Source of the DNA: Scleromitrula shiraiana
Lineage: Eukaryota > Ascomycota > Leotiomycetes > Helotiales > Sclerotiniaceae
Assembly (NCBI GenBank): GCA_028455995.1
Contig: JABELC010000004.1
Coordinates: forward strand, 2,790,001 to 2,854,000
DNA: 64,000 nt
Reading direction: 5' to 3'
Shown piece by piece: positions 23,402-35,339 of the stretch. The position numbers were made by a program, and so were the translations under genes. Position 1 is the first letter of the stretch; each line of letters starts with the position of its first letter. The notes beneath the pieces are model-generated. The model saw nothing but the letters and a program-made list of their open reading frames with translations, did not search any database and was not told where the DNA came from.

Positions 23402-24104
23402 AAGCGTTTTATTTACTGCTTCGGCGCTTTCTTTTCGTGTATTTTACGTCCTGATACGTTCGTTGGTTTTGGGGTTTTATATCTTTTTTTTTGAAGATTG
23501 GGGGGGTTTTTTTTAATGAGGTGGCGTTTACTTCGCTTAGTGGTGTGGTGTGGTTGGTATGTGGATGTGGTGGCTAGCGCGAGGGGTTTGCATTTGATTG
23601 GTGGGGTGCGCTGGTCTGGGAGTTGTGAATTTATGTTTTATATCTTGTGGCTGGCGTTCCAGATATACGGAATTCCTGAATGGTATGATGAGGAGGTGGT
23701 TTGGAAGGAGTGGTATGGTTTGGTTCGCTTAGGCGTAGACTCCTTCTATTCCTCAATATGAAATGACGTTTTTAGATCAAGTGATATGGATAGTTGTTTA
23801 ATCCATATTGGTGATTAACTCTTGATATTAAATATTAAACAAATTCGGGAGCTCCAGTTCTTTTTAGATTAGCTGAATTTTAATGTACAGCTTCCTTTCA
23901 AGTATCAAAGAGTTTCAGTGCTCAGTTGGCTTATATACATACGTACAATGATTGAATTGTTGCTCAATCAAAATTCTGTTTCACTCAACATACACAAGTA
24001 ATAAAGCGAAGAAAGATCAAATATGAGTGAAGCCTTGTATCATAAATTTACATGGAGTATTCATAATATACAATAACATTACATCCTAACATCTATGAAA
24101 ACAT
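23402..24104. other. Intergenic region tRNA-Gly to PET127
   Basis: The first 350 bp is T/G-rich and contains an 87-aa ORF (23498-23761) with no recognisable features, which I do not call as a gene. The remainder is the 3' flank of PET127. Confidence 0.5.
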
Positions 24105-27100
24105 TTATTCGTTCTTCCCCTCTAACTGCGTAGACTCATCCTCAATAATCCCCACTTCCTTTGGTTCCTCTCTAAATTCCAACGTCTTTACAGGTTTTGT
24201 CTTCTCAACTTCATCTTGTGATCGCCTCCACTCTCTTCCCTTATCCGCCAACATCCTCAAATTTTCCATGAACCTATTGTTTCTTTCATCTTCTCGTCTG
24301 TCCACTGCCCCCTGTACTGCTGTTCGACGTCGCACTTTACATGCATTGTAAAGATTCATACTCCTTTCTGGGTTATTGATCTCTGATAATGCATACTCGA
24401 CTGTCCATTTGTCATTTGCGGTGAGTTTGGTGGGCCTCGTTTGATACTTTCCGTTAACCTTGTTGCGAACGACGAGGTGCATGGCTAAAATCTTCTTTGT
24501 TTCTTCTTCTGGCATTTCCCCTCCTAAAACGCTATCCTCTTTGTTAACAGAGTCCTCTGTGGTTTTTTGAGTCTTTTCGCCCTCTTCTTTATCAACTGCG
24601 GACTCTTCCTCATTTGTTGATTCCTCATTGGTTGGCGCACTTTCTGAGTCCGAAACCTCCTCGGCTGGATCGGCTAAGAGACTTTCATTTTCCACAAGTT
24701 CGGGTTCATTAGTCTCAGTCAAATCTTTGCTTTCTTCCGCATCAGAACTTTCGGGAGAAGTCTCCTCAAGAGTCTCTTCATATTCACGTTCTTCTTCCTC
24801 CTCCTCCTCCTCCTCCTCCTCCTCTTCTTCGGGCTCTTCAGTTTCCTCATCATCCTCTGCTGTTGTTTCTTCCAAGTCTTTGTCATTCTCTATTTCATCT
24901 TCTTCCTCAACAACCTCCTGATCAACGGATTCATCATTTTCATCCTCCTCCTCATCCTCCTCATCTTCTTCATCGTCTTCCTCATCTTCTAAAAGTCTAT
25001 CCTCACCTACATCCTCGCCATTCTCATCAACTTCTACAAGTCTACCATCATTCTCACCTTCTTGGTCCTCATCATTCTCAGTATATTGTGCCAAAAATTC
25101 CTCGACGCGTCTTTCTACCTCCTCTAGCGATAAGCCAGTCACTTCGTGACGAGCAAGTAAGCTCTCTGCAATAGATCGTGCACTCTTTGCATCAAGCTCA
25201 TCGTTTTCCATACTTTCCTCCACTTTAGCTCTAAGATCTGCCCACTCTTCGTTTTTCTTCTCTTCCAAAAGATCCCCTTCTGATTTATCTTTATGTAAAC
25301 CAAGAACACGGGCTTCGAAATCCTCGATTGCAGCCTTATTGGTGTCTTGAATCTTTTGTATCTCTTCTTCTTCAATAGGTTCAGCAAAGATGTACATAAA
25401 TGGCGTATCTTTAGTGCCTCTTGTTTCAAAGTGAATTCGAAGAGACTTTTCTGGAAATTTAGCCGTTGCATGATCCAAAGCTCGATTTAACAAATCAAGA
25501 CTGAGTTTGAATTCGGAATCTCCAATGGTAAGATCGCTTGTGCCATGAATGGCGTTGTCCATTTCTGGCAAACTGATGTATTGGAAACCAAAGATACGTT
25601 CCACATTGTGAAAAGCAACAAAGATACCATCCATACGTCCCATTCTCACTTGTAAAGAATACTTCAAGAATGCAGATCTTATCATATCATAATATTCTCT
25701 TTCAAATGACTCCCATTCTCCATGTCGCCCAAAAATCTCATAACCACTACCTCGTTCGTACTGATCGATTTCCATGCGGATGGTGATGACGGCTCTAGTC
25801 TTGAGATCAAACATACCAGTACCTGGGAGGCGTGGATCATGTGCATCAAGTTGTGATCTCATAAGAAAATCGCCCATTGTTGTGTAATGATACGATTCAA
25901 CCTCGTTCCGTTGATCCTCGGTGATTTGATCAGAATTTACTTTTCGGTACATTTCAAACTCATCTTTTGGCATAGTGAGTAGCTTTTCCATAGATTTCCC
26001 GAGCATACTTAAGATGTTGGCATTGTCATATTCCTTATCCGCGTCGATAGCGTATGTGCCATTCCTCCATCGTAAGAAAATGGCTGCTGGTCCTCGCTGT
26101 AAAGCCGTGAAACTGTTGTACTCAACGGGAAAATCTTGAGATAGCATACCAGTGTTCACTGGTCTCCATTGAGACAGCAAGAAATGGAAGTGAGCAAGGG
26201 ACGCCGTCATACTTGAGGTTGACCCCGTATATTTTTTGTCTTCGGCAATAGCCGTTTCGATTAATGATTTGTCTCTTGAAGATGTAATATATTGTTTCAA
26301 GGCAGTAAAATCAAATTCATTGACAGGCATAATTGTTTGTAAGTAAGGATCGAAATTATAAACCCGGGACCGAGGATCTTGGAGGTGGTAAACACCAGGG
26401 TTAAAAAGTGCTCTATCAAGTCCATAAGATAGCCCGGGAACAGGGGGTTGTCTCTTCTGAACAGGAACCAAACGGAGAGATTCGGCTTCGACAGACTTGA
26501 CTTCAAAGGCTGTCTTGCCCTTTGTGCTCTCTACTTCAAGAGGTCCAACCGTTCTATCTCGGGATTCAGCAGCAAGTCTTTTGCGAAGAGTTCCTTTAGG
26601 TAATTGGTCAAGTACTGATTTATTTGCTTTCTTTTTCCCACTCCTGATGGCATCGTCAAGTGATTCGTAGGAGGCCAGCATGCTAGCAAGAGTTTGTGCC
26701 GGATTAATGGCTGGCTCTTTGATAAGTGAGGCCCGTAGTTCTTTCATAACTATGTTCCTGTCAGAAGTAGTTAAGCCGCCACCCTGAATGAGCTTAACGA
26801 GCTCCTCTCGAGCACCCATTTCACCTTTCGCTGAGACTAGATTATTGTAGATTTCAGGAAGCATTGAAGGGGGTATCTTGCTACCGGTCTGGATAAGCCG
26901 AATTTTTCTTGAATTCGGCGATTGGACGTAGTCGACTAGGCGATTTTTTACTTTCCGAATGGCAGGTTCTGTAGTATCCTTTGCCTTCTTCTTCTTCTTC
27001 TTCTTCTTCTTAGTTTTACTCTTCGGATCTGATTCGTTACTTTCCATCTTTACTTCTTCTACCACGTCCTCTTCCCCGGCCCTCTTTTCTTTCTCCCCCT

Positions 27101-27659
27101 TCTTCGCCTTCTTCTCCTTCTTCTCTTTCTTCTCCTTCTTCTCCTTCTTCACTTTCTCTTTACCCTCTTTCTTTTTCTCTGGTTCGTCTTTCGGAAGAGA
27201 ATTACTAGATTTTGATTTCGACTTCTTTGCTTTGGCCGCAGTACCAGCTTCAACCTTCACCCCTTTCTCTTCCAGCACCCCCTTCTGCTCTGATTCATCC
27301 AGCACACTATCATCTTTTGTCTCATCAATTTCCTTATTGATGGTAGACTTCAATTTTCGTGCATCCATTCTGGCCAGGCTTCTGGCCTGTGATCTGCGCT
27401 TTTTGGAACCAAGTTTCCCCTCAAGAGCAGATTGTGCTTCATCTTGACCATCGCCTACAGATGAATTGGATTCTCCTCTATCCTTGCCCTTAAACTTTCG
27501 TACGGTAGTCGAAAAAGATGTAGAAGTTTTCGGTGCTCGCAATTGTGATAGAGGCGAAAAGGGAAAAGGCTGGGAACTTGTAACAAATCTTGAGATACAT
27601 GATTGACATGCATACGAGTGCTGTAATCGATGTCTCTGCCGGGTTATGGAGACAAACAT
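24105..27659 (-). CDS. PET127: Pet127-like mitochondrial RNA-processing factor
   Basis: This intronless gene encodes 1184 aa, starting at the ATG at 27659; the frame stays open upstream from a GTG but the ATG gives a credible targeting peptide (MFVSITRQRHRLQHSYACQS). Residues up to about 230 are a low-complexity, Lys-rich linker. The Pet127 domain spans about residues 230-780, with SGSK-like RLIQTGSKIPPSMLPEIYNN, a YGLDRALFNPGVYHLQDPRS block and FPVEYNSFTALQRGPAAIFL. In yeast Pet127 takes part in 5' processing and turnover of mitochondrial RNA at the inner membrane. After the domain comes a very long acidic stretch (about residues 880-1070) with an uninterrupted run of 12 Glu, encoded by a TCC/TTC repeat on the plus strand, then a basic conserved C-terminus. 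The fungal protein is longer than yeast's 800 aa mainly because of the two charged linkers. Confidence 0.9.
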   Translation of the reverse strand: MFVSITRQRHRLQHSYACQSCISRFVTSSQPFPFSPLSQLRAPKTSTSFSTTVRKFKGKDRGESNSSVGDGQDEAQSALEGKLGSKKRRSQARSLARMDARKLKSTINKEIDETKDDSVLDESEQKGVLEEKGVKVEAGTAAKAKKSKSKSSNSLPKDEPEKKKEGKEKVKKEKKEKKEKKEKKAKKGEKEKRAGEEDVVEEVKMESNESDPKSKTKKKKKKKKKAKDTTEPAIRKVKNRLVDYVQSPNSRKIRLIQTGSKIPPSMLPEIYNNLVSAKGEMGAREELVKLIQGGGLTTSDRNIVMKELRASLIKEPAINPAQTLASMLASYESLDDAIRSGKKKANKSVLDQLPKGTLRKRLAAESRDRTVGPLEVESTKGKTAFEVKSVEAESLRLVPVQKRQPPVPGLSYGLDRALFNPGVYHLQDPRSRVYNFDPYLQTIMPVNEFDFTALKQYITSSRDKSLIETAIAEDKKYTGSTSSMTASLAHFHFLLSQWRPVNTGMLSQDFPVEYNSFTALQRGPAAIFLRWRNGTYAIDADKEYDNANILSMLGKSMEKLLTMPKDEFEMYRKVNSDQITEDQRNEVESYHYTTMGDFLMRSQLDAHDPRLPGTGMFDLKTRAVITIRMEIDQYERGSGYEIFGRHGEWESFEREYYDMIRSAFLKYSLQVRMGRMDGIFVAFHNVERIFGFQYISLPEMDNAIHGTSDLTIGDSEFKLSLDLLNRALDHATAKFPEKSLRIHFETRGTKDTPFMYIFAEPIEEEEIQKIQDTNKAAIEDFEARVLGLHKDKSEGDLLEEKKNEEWADLRAKVEESMENDELDAKSARSIAESLLARHEVTGLSLEEVERRVEEFLAQYTENDEDQEGENDGRLVEVDENGEDVGEDRLLEDEEDDEEDEEDEEEDENDESVDQEVVEEEDEIENDKDLEETTAEDDEETEEPEEEEEEEEEEEEEEREYEETLEETSPESSDAEESKDLTETNEPELVENESLLADPAEEVSDSESAPTNEESTNEEESAVDKEEGEKTQKTTEDSVNKEDSVLGGEMPEEETKKILAMHLVVRNKVNGKYQTRPTKLTANDKWTVEYALSEINNPERSMNLYNACKVRRRTAVQGAVDRREDERNNRFMENLRMLADKGREWRRSQDEVEKTKPVKTLEFREEPKEVGIIEDESTQLEGKNE

Positions 27660-28255
27660 TGAAAAGATTAAGGAGTTACACCTCTTTTGCAATTCAATGA
27701 TTCTGGATATTCCGATCACTAATTTTTATCATTTTTTGTGGCGATATTCACACAATTATAGCAGGGATCATCGACTAGCACAAGGCTTACAAGGCTGCGG
27801 GTGCACAGACTTCACCAGTGCATTCATGGATCCATTATGTATAGATAGATACGTATAATCGATTTCAATAGCCGGACTGGGTAGTTGGATAGATCTATCC
27901 AATACCTTCCGAATTCATTGCACATCATGGCGAGCATTAAAACATGCACTGTTGCTGAAATTTGCATAAGTCACTTCAACAACATAATGTGATCTAGGAT
28001 ATCAGAAAAGTCATGCAATTTTCCAGATAGCCATCTATCTATGATATGCAATTTTATCTAACACCGACTCTGCTCCATTTTACAAGAACCATAAAAGCAA
28101 ATGGGTATCTGCACCAAAGAGCATCCAATACCCTCAAGCCAAACGCCTTCATGCTAGTATTCCTTAACACCTTCATCAACCCCAAAATTTACAAATATAA
28201 CGCCTATGAGCTGTTATGTAGTTTAAAAAGAAGAAAGAAAACCTTGAATCCACCA
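27660..28255. other. Intergenic region PET127-MAU2
   Basis: This is the PET127 promoter and MAU2 3' flank, with both genes on the minus strand. Only short shadow ORFs; nothing else is seen. Confidence 0.55.
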
Positions 28256-30790
28256 TTAAAGACCTGGTAATGCCTCGTGAGCTAATATACGAGCTTCTGT
28301 CAAGGCCGATTGAGCTTCAGATCTCTTTTCAGATATATCGTAGAATTGTGCTAACAGGCCTCCGGCAACAGATATCCATAGCTTATTTTTACTAAGCTTT
28401 GCCTGATTTTTGGCGGCCAATGCACTTTTTTCGGCTTGAGCACCAACGCAGTTGTTGAAAAACTTACTGCACATGATATTTAAGACCAGGCAAAGGAATT
28501 GCGTATTAGCCGTGGACTTAGCTCTGTTCAGCGCTGCCGCGAGGTGATTCTTAGTTTCGTGGATCATTGCTGATGTACTTGTTTTGGTAGTGGCCCGTAT
28601 TAATGAGAAAGCCGTCTGGATATCCTTGTTCGGGTGATCGACACAATACGGAACCAAGTCTGAGAGCAAGGAGAGATTTCTGACAGGATCTTGCCATCGA
28701 GGTTCTTGTTGAATTAAGACTTTATTGAGAGCAGCCAATAGAGAAATATCACGCTTGACCTGATCATCTGCAGACGAATGCGCACTGCTAGATAAATCGA
28801 ATTCCTCACTTGAGAATATTTCAAGGGCTGTCTCCAAATCGCCTGTACCTTGGTGATACACTCCATCGAGATACAAAGCCAAGATTCCTAGGCAGCCTGA
28901 AAGGGGAACTTCGAAATTCTCTGCGGCAGCTGCCATTTGGCCCATAGATTCTCTCACACGTGGCCAGTCAGTCACTATAGCGGCGGAAAATGCGACATAT
29001 ATATGTAGATAACACAAAATCTGACCACGCCATTGTTGTTTGGCAATAAGGTCGGACAGGTTGACTGACGAGTTTTTAAGATTTGGAGTGTTTCCTGTAA
29101 CGAGGGTTAACGTGCAATGAAGAACATAGAATGATCGTACCTACCATTGATTTTTAATATACCTTCCTGCAAAAACTTCATAGCCTTTCCACCATCACCC
29201 GAATTCTTGTTTAATAATATGACTCCAGAGAGAAAATATCTAAAAGGACTATAAGCATTTACCCAGCAGCTAGATTGAAGTTGCACTCACGTAAGGCAAT
29301 ACGCATCCCTCTTGTTCAAGAACGACATAGTCAATTCGCCACGCCCATCTTCTCTCACGCCCAATACCATTCGAGTATCTTGACTGATCAAATTCTTAAC
29401 TCTACTAAGACTGTCGATGGGTATTGTAAGAGTATCAACATCCGTGCTCCAACCAGGCTTATTTAGTAATTCATCCATAACAACTTGCATTGCCCTGCAT
29501 GTATTCATCATCTGAGCAGAGTCGCCTCGAATTATACTGCAAATGACATCAAGAATATGGGTTAGGCCAACAAGCTGGGGCATACTACTATCATCGTCCA
29601 ATTGGTATGTTCGTGCTGCCGCAATAGCTCGCTGAACATGTTCGATACCCTCAACTCCTCCACATTTAAGATACATAAGTGCTTCCATGAGAGACGCAAC
29701 AATATGTATAGAGCGATCGCGTTGCTGATTTGCAAGAGTTGAGATGCTTCGAATGTTTTGTATCGCTGCATTGCTATCCGTTTGAGTTGCTAACTCCAAA
29801 GCATGGGAAGCTCTTAGGAACCGAAAGACGTAGACCCATGGAAAGTGCTGAGAGCTAGAAAATATGAGTAACGATGTAGAAGTAATTTGTAAACAGTAAC
29901 CTACTGCTGTGTATCTGATATATGGCCATCCAGTATATTCAGCGAAGCTCTTGGGGCTTTCTGATACATTAGTCGGGCAAGTAAAAACTGCATTGCATAT
30001 TTGAGGTCATAGTAGTGGTTCTAAGCTTAGGTCAGAATAGAATCATGAAAACTGAGTAGAAAAAGCAAACACATACGCTTTCGCAAAGTATAATACCCTG
30101 GCTTAACAAAGTCTCGGCTTCGTTATAATTATCTGTTTCCTCGCATATGAGGCCTGCAAACCGCAATCGAACCTTGGCCTCAAGTCTTGGTTGCAATTTG
30201 AGATTCTTCAAAGCAATAGATAAACACTCCAACCCCATAGTAATCAACTTATAATATTCATTGAGGTTTTCCGCCGTCATCGATTTCGCAACTGCAGGTG
30301 CAATCCCATGCGCCGCGCCGATGTATTCCTCTGCTAAAGATATTACAAGCATAGGATAATCCAGAGGAGGGTTCGCAGGTTTTGGATGCGCCATTTGGGG
30401 GAAAGTCTGATTTGTTGCAGCATTCGGTATTGGATGTATGCGATCTTGGGTAAATACGCGAGGGTCGACAGAATAGTGATTTTGAAGGTGAATAGGTTGT
30501 GGGTTTTGAGGTTGATAATATTGCGGTTGAATTTGTAGAGGAGGAGGGGTATAAAAATTATTAGGTGCATAGTTTGACGGCGACATCTCATATTGCTGCT
30601 GCGCATTCGAATCCCAATAACCACCCTGATTTTGATGTATGTTTCCCCTCATCTGATATTGTTGTCCACCTGCACCATTCTGCATCATAAAATTGTTCCC
30701 ATACTGAGGATGAGAAGAGGGATCTTGGGTAGGATATGTGTTCTGATCATATTGATTCCAACTATTGGGTATTCCATGATCTTGCGACAT
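28256..30790 (-). CDS. SCC4: Cohesin loading factor subunit MAU2/SCC4
   Basis: This 775-aa protein is the partner of Scc2/NIPBL in loading cohesin onto chromosomes. Exons are 30790-30077, 30020-29905, 29854-29291, 29239-29145 and 29094-28256. The first about 140 residues are a disordered Gln/Asn/Pro/Tyr-rich tail. The rest is a TPR-like helical solenoid carrying family landmarks: EEYIGAAHGIAPAVA, YYDLKYAMQFLLARLMYQ, then LDGHISDTQ, HFPWVYVFRFLRASHALELA, and late AAGGLLAQFYD-type helices (SVAGGLLAQFYDI). Exon 2 to 3 was joined at CA/C with acceptor TCTAG (29856/29855), since the nearer CAG acceptor leaves the frame wrong. The MAU2 N-terminal tail is longer than in yeast Scc4, as is common in filamentous fungi. 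Confidence 0.9.
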
Positions 30791-31563
30791 AACTTCCCCT
30801 TCTCTTTATTCGAACCTCGTAGCCCAACCAACCTACCGACTGAAGATTATACCTCAATATTAGGAATTAATAATAAATAATAAATAATAAATAATAAATA
30901 TAAATAAATAAATATAAATAAATAAATAAATATAAATATAAATATAAATTTATTAATAATAATATTGAATGAAGGTGAAAAAGAACTCACAGATTTATTA
31001 TTAATAAGATAGGAATGTTTAGGATGACATAAGAATTATCTCTAGAACACCAGTAATGTAGGTAGGTAAGGGGAGTGGGAGTAGATGCCAGTGGTAGGCT
31101 ACGAGAGTGCATGAAAGGGTGCATGAAAGGCGTATATTGTTGTGGGTGTGAGCATTCAACCATTCAACCATTCAACCATTCAACCAATGATAAGTAGGTA
31201 ATTTGGATATTAATTGGTACCACCGAGGTTCCTTCATCATCAATCATCTTCACCGTGACAAAATTGAAATCCATATTCTCTTTCTATATATGTAATCTCT
31301 TCCACTGTCCCACTGTTCCATAAATCTATAAAATCCCCTTATATACAGTACTGGAAGTATATTCATTTGACTACATACCTAGGTAGTACAGTACTATTCA
31401 CCTCCAATTGTTGTATCGTTCAAATTCTTGATTCAATACTCGTAATTCTTTCCGATCTGCAAAATCTACCTAGCCGCCACAATTAGTTCTAATACTCAAT
31501 TGATCCAGTAAAAAAGCATAAAATAATCATCATAATAATAATAATAATAATAATAACGCCAAG
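30791..31563. other. Divergent promoter region MAU2 / YheT-like hydrolase
   Basis: It carries an A/T-rich (AATAAATA)n block at about 30866-30950, a tandem octamer (CATTCAAC) at 31153-31187 and an (ATA)n run at 31530-31556 that ends just before the hydrolase start codon. No gene is seen. Confidence 0.6.
31153..31187. repeat. 8-bp tandem repeat (CATTCAAC)n
   Basis: Four tandem copies of an octamer lie in the MAU2 promoter region. Confidence 0.8.
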
Positions 31564-33042
31564 ATGGAGTGGTTAGGCCATGCAAAGATCGGGTTTATAC
31601 ATTCTCCAAACCCATTAAACCTCAATACTAAAGATGGTTCAACAACTGATTTACTTCAAATATGCGAAGCATCGACGCCACCTTGTCGGTTGAACCCTTT
31701 ACTGTTTAATGGTAAGATAATTTATACGATCTTATTTTTATCATATTAACCATACGCATAGGTCACCTGCAAACATTTTGGACCGCCGTCAAGAATGATG
31801 GACCTCCAATTTACTACAAGAGGAGGATATTCGAGAATGAAGATCCAGCCTATCAAGGATCTTTTGCCATCGATTTCGTAGTTCATGAACCATATACGGA
31901 AACCGATGATTCTTTACCCATCCGGACCACCTACTACACGGATGAAGAATTCTCAGGGATCGCATCTTCGGATAGTCGTCCAATGCTTGTGGCGCTTCAT
32001 GGATTAAGTGGTGGCAGTTACGAAATCTATCTCAAGCATGTTCTGGAACCTTTAGTGGGAGCTGATCATGCCTCTAAGTGGGAAGCATGTGTTATTAACA
32101 GTCGTGGTTGTGCCAAACATAAGATTACGAGCAGTGTGCTTTACAATGCTAGAGCGACATGGGATTGTAGGCAGACAGTATTATGGTTAAGAAAGACCTT
32201 TCCAAATAGGCCATTATTTGGTATTGGCTTTTCTCTTGGTGCAAATATTTTAACCAATGTAAAACTTTACTCCAGATTCTATTACTGTTTAGACACTCAC
32301 TAACTATTAACTAGTATATTGCTGAAGAAGGAGATGCGTGCATGTTCAAAGCCGCAGTTGTCTGCTCAAATCCATGGAATTTGGATGCCAGCAATCTAGC
32401 TCTCCAAAGATCTTTTCTTGGAAGAGAAGTCTATTCAAAAACAATGGGCAACAACATGAAAAAGTTGGTCGAAGTTCATTATGATCAAATTACCAAGAAC
32501 CATAAGTTCGATATGGAGAAAATCAGAAACATCAAGTATCTTCATGAATTCGATCGCCAGATTCAAACTGCCGCTTGGGGATATCCTACCGAGGGGGCGT
32601 ATTACCGAGATGCCTCGTCTTCAGATTCGTTGCTTGCCGTTCGAATTCCATTCTTCGCCATCAATGCCGAGGACGACCCTGTAAGTATTATATCATATTC
32701 TCATCCAGTGTTGACCATACTAACATTTATCCAGATCGCCGCCGGTGAATGCTTGCCACGTGAAGAAATCAAGAAGAATCCTTATACAGTTTTGTGTACC
32801 ACATCTCTCGGTGGACATCTATCATGGTTTGAGATCGGAGGACATAGATGGCACGCTCGTCCAGTATGTACCATGTTCTCAGGTGATATACTCCGCTAAC
32901 CAATACACAGTGCGTTAACTTTTTGAACAAAATGGCTTTCGAAATCCAACTCGATTCGATTGTTCCACCTGATGCCAAGGCATCCGTTAGCTTAAGTCCT
33001 CCTCGTGCTAAATTCAGCCCAATGGTTCGCAAATGGCGTTGA
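31564..33042 (+). CDS. Alpha/beta hydrolase of the YheT/Eeb1-Eht1 family
   Basis: A 423-aa enzyme with exons 31564-31711, 31762-32258, 32315-32680, 32735-32863 and 32911-33042. The catalytic triad is complete: Ser in the nucleophile elbow GIGFSLGANIL, Asp in NAEDDPIAAGE and His in SLGGHLSWFE. The oxyanion-hole region is VALHGLSGGSYEIYL, and the family motif NGHLQTFW is near the N-terminus. Yeast relatives (Eeb1, Eht1, Ymr210w) make or cleave medium-chain fatty-acid ethyl esters or act as monoacylglycerol lipases; the substrate here is not shown. There is no signal peptide. Length agrees with the family (about 420-450 aa). Confidence 0.93.
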
Positions 33043-33286
33043 ACTTTCTAATACTACTATTCTCTTCTAATTGATGGATCCTGTATGTGAGCATAGCGGG
33101 CATGATGTGTAGATTGCGTTGGATTCATGGCATTGATTGGCAAGCGTATATGGACATTTTCTAATCTAACCTTTATGTCAACAAATTATTGGTATCTCTC
33201 AATAACAATTTTCTAATATCCTTATCCCTCCCAAAACGGATACTCCACAACGCCTAGTAATATTACCACCAGCATTCTCCCATTCC

Positions 33287-33952
33287 TTAAGCAAACGACA
33301 CACTCTTCTTCTTAGGTTTCAATGGTCTCGTGCCCGCCAGCGCCTCTTTCTTAATGCTTTCCCCCTCTCCATCATCTGTGTTTCTCTTCCTCTTCTTCCT
33401 TAATCCCTCCTTCGCCTCATTCATCTTCTCCTTCCTAATCCGTTGTTTCTCCTCATGTTCCGCTTTTCTCGCCTCTCGAAGTTCCTCCATCTGTCTAGCC
33501 TTCATCATCTTACTCTCAATCTGTCCCTCCTTATCCGCATTAACCATCGCCAATATCGTCATCATGCTTTCCTATATCGCACCCAATTAGCTACTATCCC
33601 CTCTCCACATATACGTTCCTCTCCAACATAAAAAAAATCCACTCACCCTATCATCCACAAAAATCTTTCCCTTCTTCGTTCCCTTAGGTTTCTCAACTCC
33701 AATCGGCGTAATCATATTCAAAGCCGGTATACCCAACTCCTTCTCCGAATAAACCCTCCTCTTCTTCTTCAACGTCGCCAATTTATTCCCCTGCTGATTC
33801 TTCGGTGGCGCACCTTTGGACATCGTCGCCTTCTTAGATTTAGATTTAGAGACCCCATCGCCTTGCGGTTTATTGGCTGTTTTACTATTGCGGATGCCGG
33901 ACTTATTGGCCGCATGTTTTGATTTCATAGTGCTGGTGCGGGAGGGCGCCAT
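33287..33952 (-). CDS. LOC1: LOC1-like 60S ribosomal subunit assembly and export factor
   Basis: A 196-aa, very basic protein from exons 33952-33647 and 33571-33287. Its two family blocks are KKRRVYSEKELGIPALNMIT with PIGVEKPKGTKKGK, and then MMTILAMVNADKEGQIESKM. The remainder is Lys/Arg/Glu-rich coiled coil ending in KPKKKSVSFA. In yeast Loc1 is a nucleolar RNA-binding protein needed for 60S assembly and for ASH1 mRNA localisation; only the ribosome role is likely to be conserved. Strong Lys bias with no other domain makes the call depend on the two motif blocks. Confidence 0.88.
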
Positions 33953-34597
33953 TTTTGCGGTATGGTGTTGGTGGTGTTGAATTGGTGGTGTTTGTGGTGA
34001 TGGGATTCGGGGATTGATGCGATAAAAGATTCAAATATTCGATATGGAAATTTACTTTTTTTTGCCAAGAGGCGGGAGCTAGCGGGGAAGCCACCAAAAT
34101 GGGCTGCATCTGCTTCAAAATTTCAACCACGGATTCTTGGTACACCACTTGCAGGCACTTGGCTAGATTTTGATATCCAAAATCTATAGTTGATTGGAAG
34201 AGGATGAACTGATAGATTTCTTCGATCCTCAAATTTCATGAACATCTTTGATGAAATTGTTGTGGTTATTGGTTGTAAGAGCAAACAGCAGCAGGTGTGA
34301 ATCAATGAATTATCCCCGCGAAATTTTAGCCACACCCTTCCTCAATTTTTATATTTGGACATTTTCGACAGCATTCGACGAACGCTCGATGATCAATGAC
34401 TGATTTAGCTACCTTGTCTATATCGTTGCATAGATATATGCGGTACAAATATATGAAATGAGTATTAATCTCCTCAATTGCTCGATATTCAAGGCGCAGC
34501 CCTTCTTTCTAGATAAATTTTAATGTATACATACTTCACAGTATTTCGACTGCACCTATAGATCATAACAACCATATCATACAAAACCCCAATCTCT
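33953..34597. other. Intergenic region LOC1-HIS3
   Basis: LOC1 promoter and HIS3 3' flank. Minus-strand ORFs at 33903-34232 and 34123-34335 overlap the LOC1 start and have no recognisable content. Nothing else is seen. Confidence 0.55.
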
Positions 34598-35339
34598 CTA
34601 CGTAGTCAAAGTCCCCTTCGTACTAGGCACCTCCCCCTCCCTCCCCTTAACCCTAGCCGTAGCCTGTCTAACCGCCACCGCCAACGCCTTAAAAGCCGAC
34701 TCCGCCCTATGATGATCATTCTCCCCCCTCAAACAATCCACATGCAGTGTAATTCTCGCTCCCTGTGCAAAACTCTGCAAGCAATGTGGGATCATCTCGC
34801 AGCTCAAATCTCCTATCTTTTCCCTCTTAAGTCCTAAATCTATCACGCTGTAGGGTCGATTCGAGATGTCGACTACGGCGCGCGAGAGCGCTTCGTCTAA
34901 GGGTGCGTAGGCAGATCCGAATCGTGCGATTCCAATGGGTTGGCCGAGTGCGGTGAGGAAGGCGCTGCCAAGTGCGATACATACGTCTTCGGCGGTATGG
35001 TGGTCATCAACTTGGGTGTTTGTTAGTATATATAGACACTAGGTTTCCGGTGGGAAAGAGTAAGAACGTACTATGAAGATCTCCCTTGCAATTCAATGCC
35101 AAACTCCATCCCGCATGTTTCGACAATGCATGTAACATATGATCCAGAAAACCAATGCCGGTATTTATAGCGATAGTTTGGGACTTGGATGATTGGGATG
35201 CATGTCCATCTTCGTTGTTCAATAATCTCTTGTCGGTGTCTGCAGGGAATTCTCCTCCGTCAAGGTTTATTGCTAATATGATTTTGGTTTCGTTGGTATC
35301 TCGTGCGAGCGCTGCTGAGCGAACTCTTGTGTCTGCCAT
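34598..35339 (-). CDS. HIS3: Imidazoleglycerol-phosphate dehydratase
   Basis: This 226-aa enzyme dehydrates imidazole glycerol phosphate in histidine synthesis. Exons are 35339-35072 and 35010-34598. The paired manganese-binding motifs are FLDHMLHALSKHAGWSL with the later DDHHTAED, and the second-half equivalents HCLQSFAQGARITLH and the NDHHRAESAFKALA motif. N-terminal sequence RVRSAALARDTNETKI is typical of the family. Length is standard. Transcription probably responds to amino-acid starvation through a Gcn4/CpcA factor, but I found no clear TGACTC site in the upstream 300 bp. Confidence 0.96.

Noticed and set aside
24628..24921. Serine-rich plus-strand ORF
   Set aside because: It is the antisense of the acidic tract of Pet127: GAA/GAG codons read as TTC/CTC/TCC repeats on the other strand.
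26959..27447. Phe/Ser-rich plus-strand ORF with apparent membrane segments
   Set aside because: It is the antisense shadow of the Lys-rich linker of Pet127.
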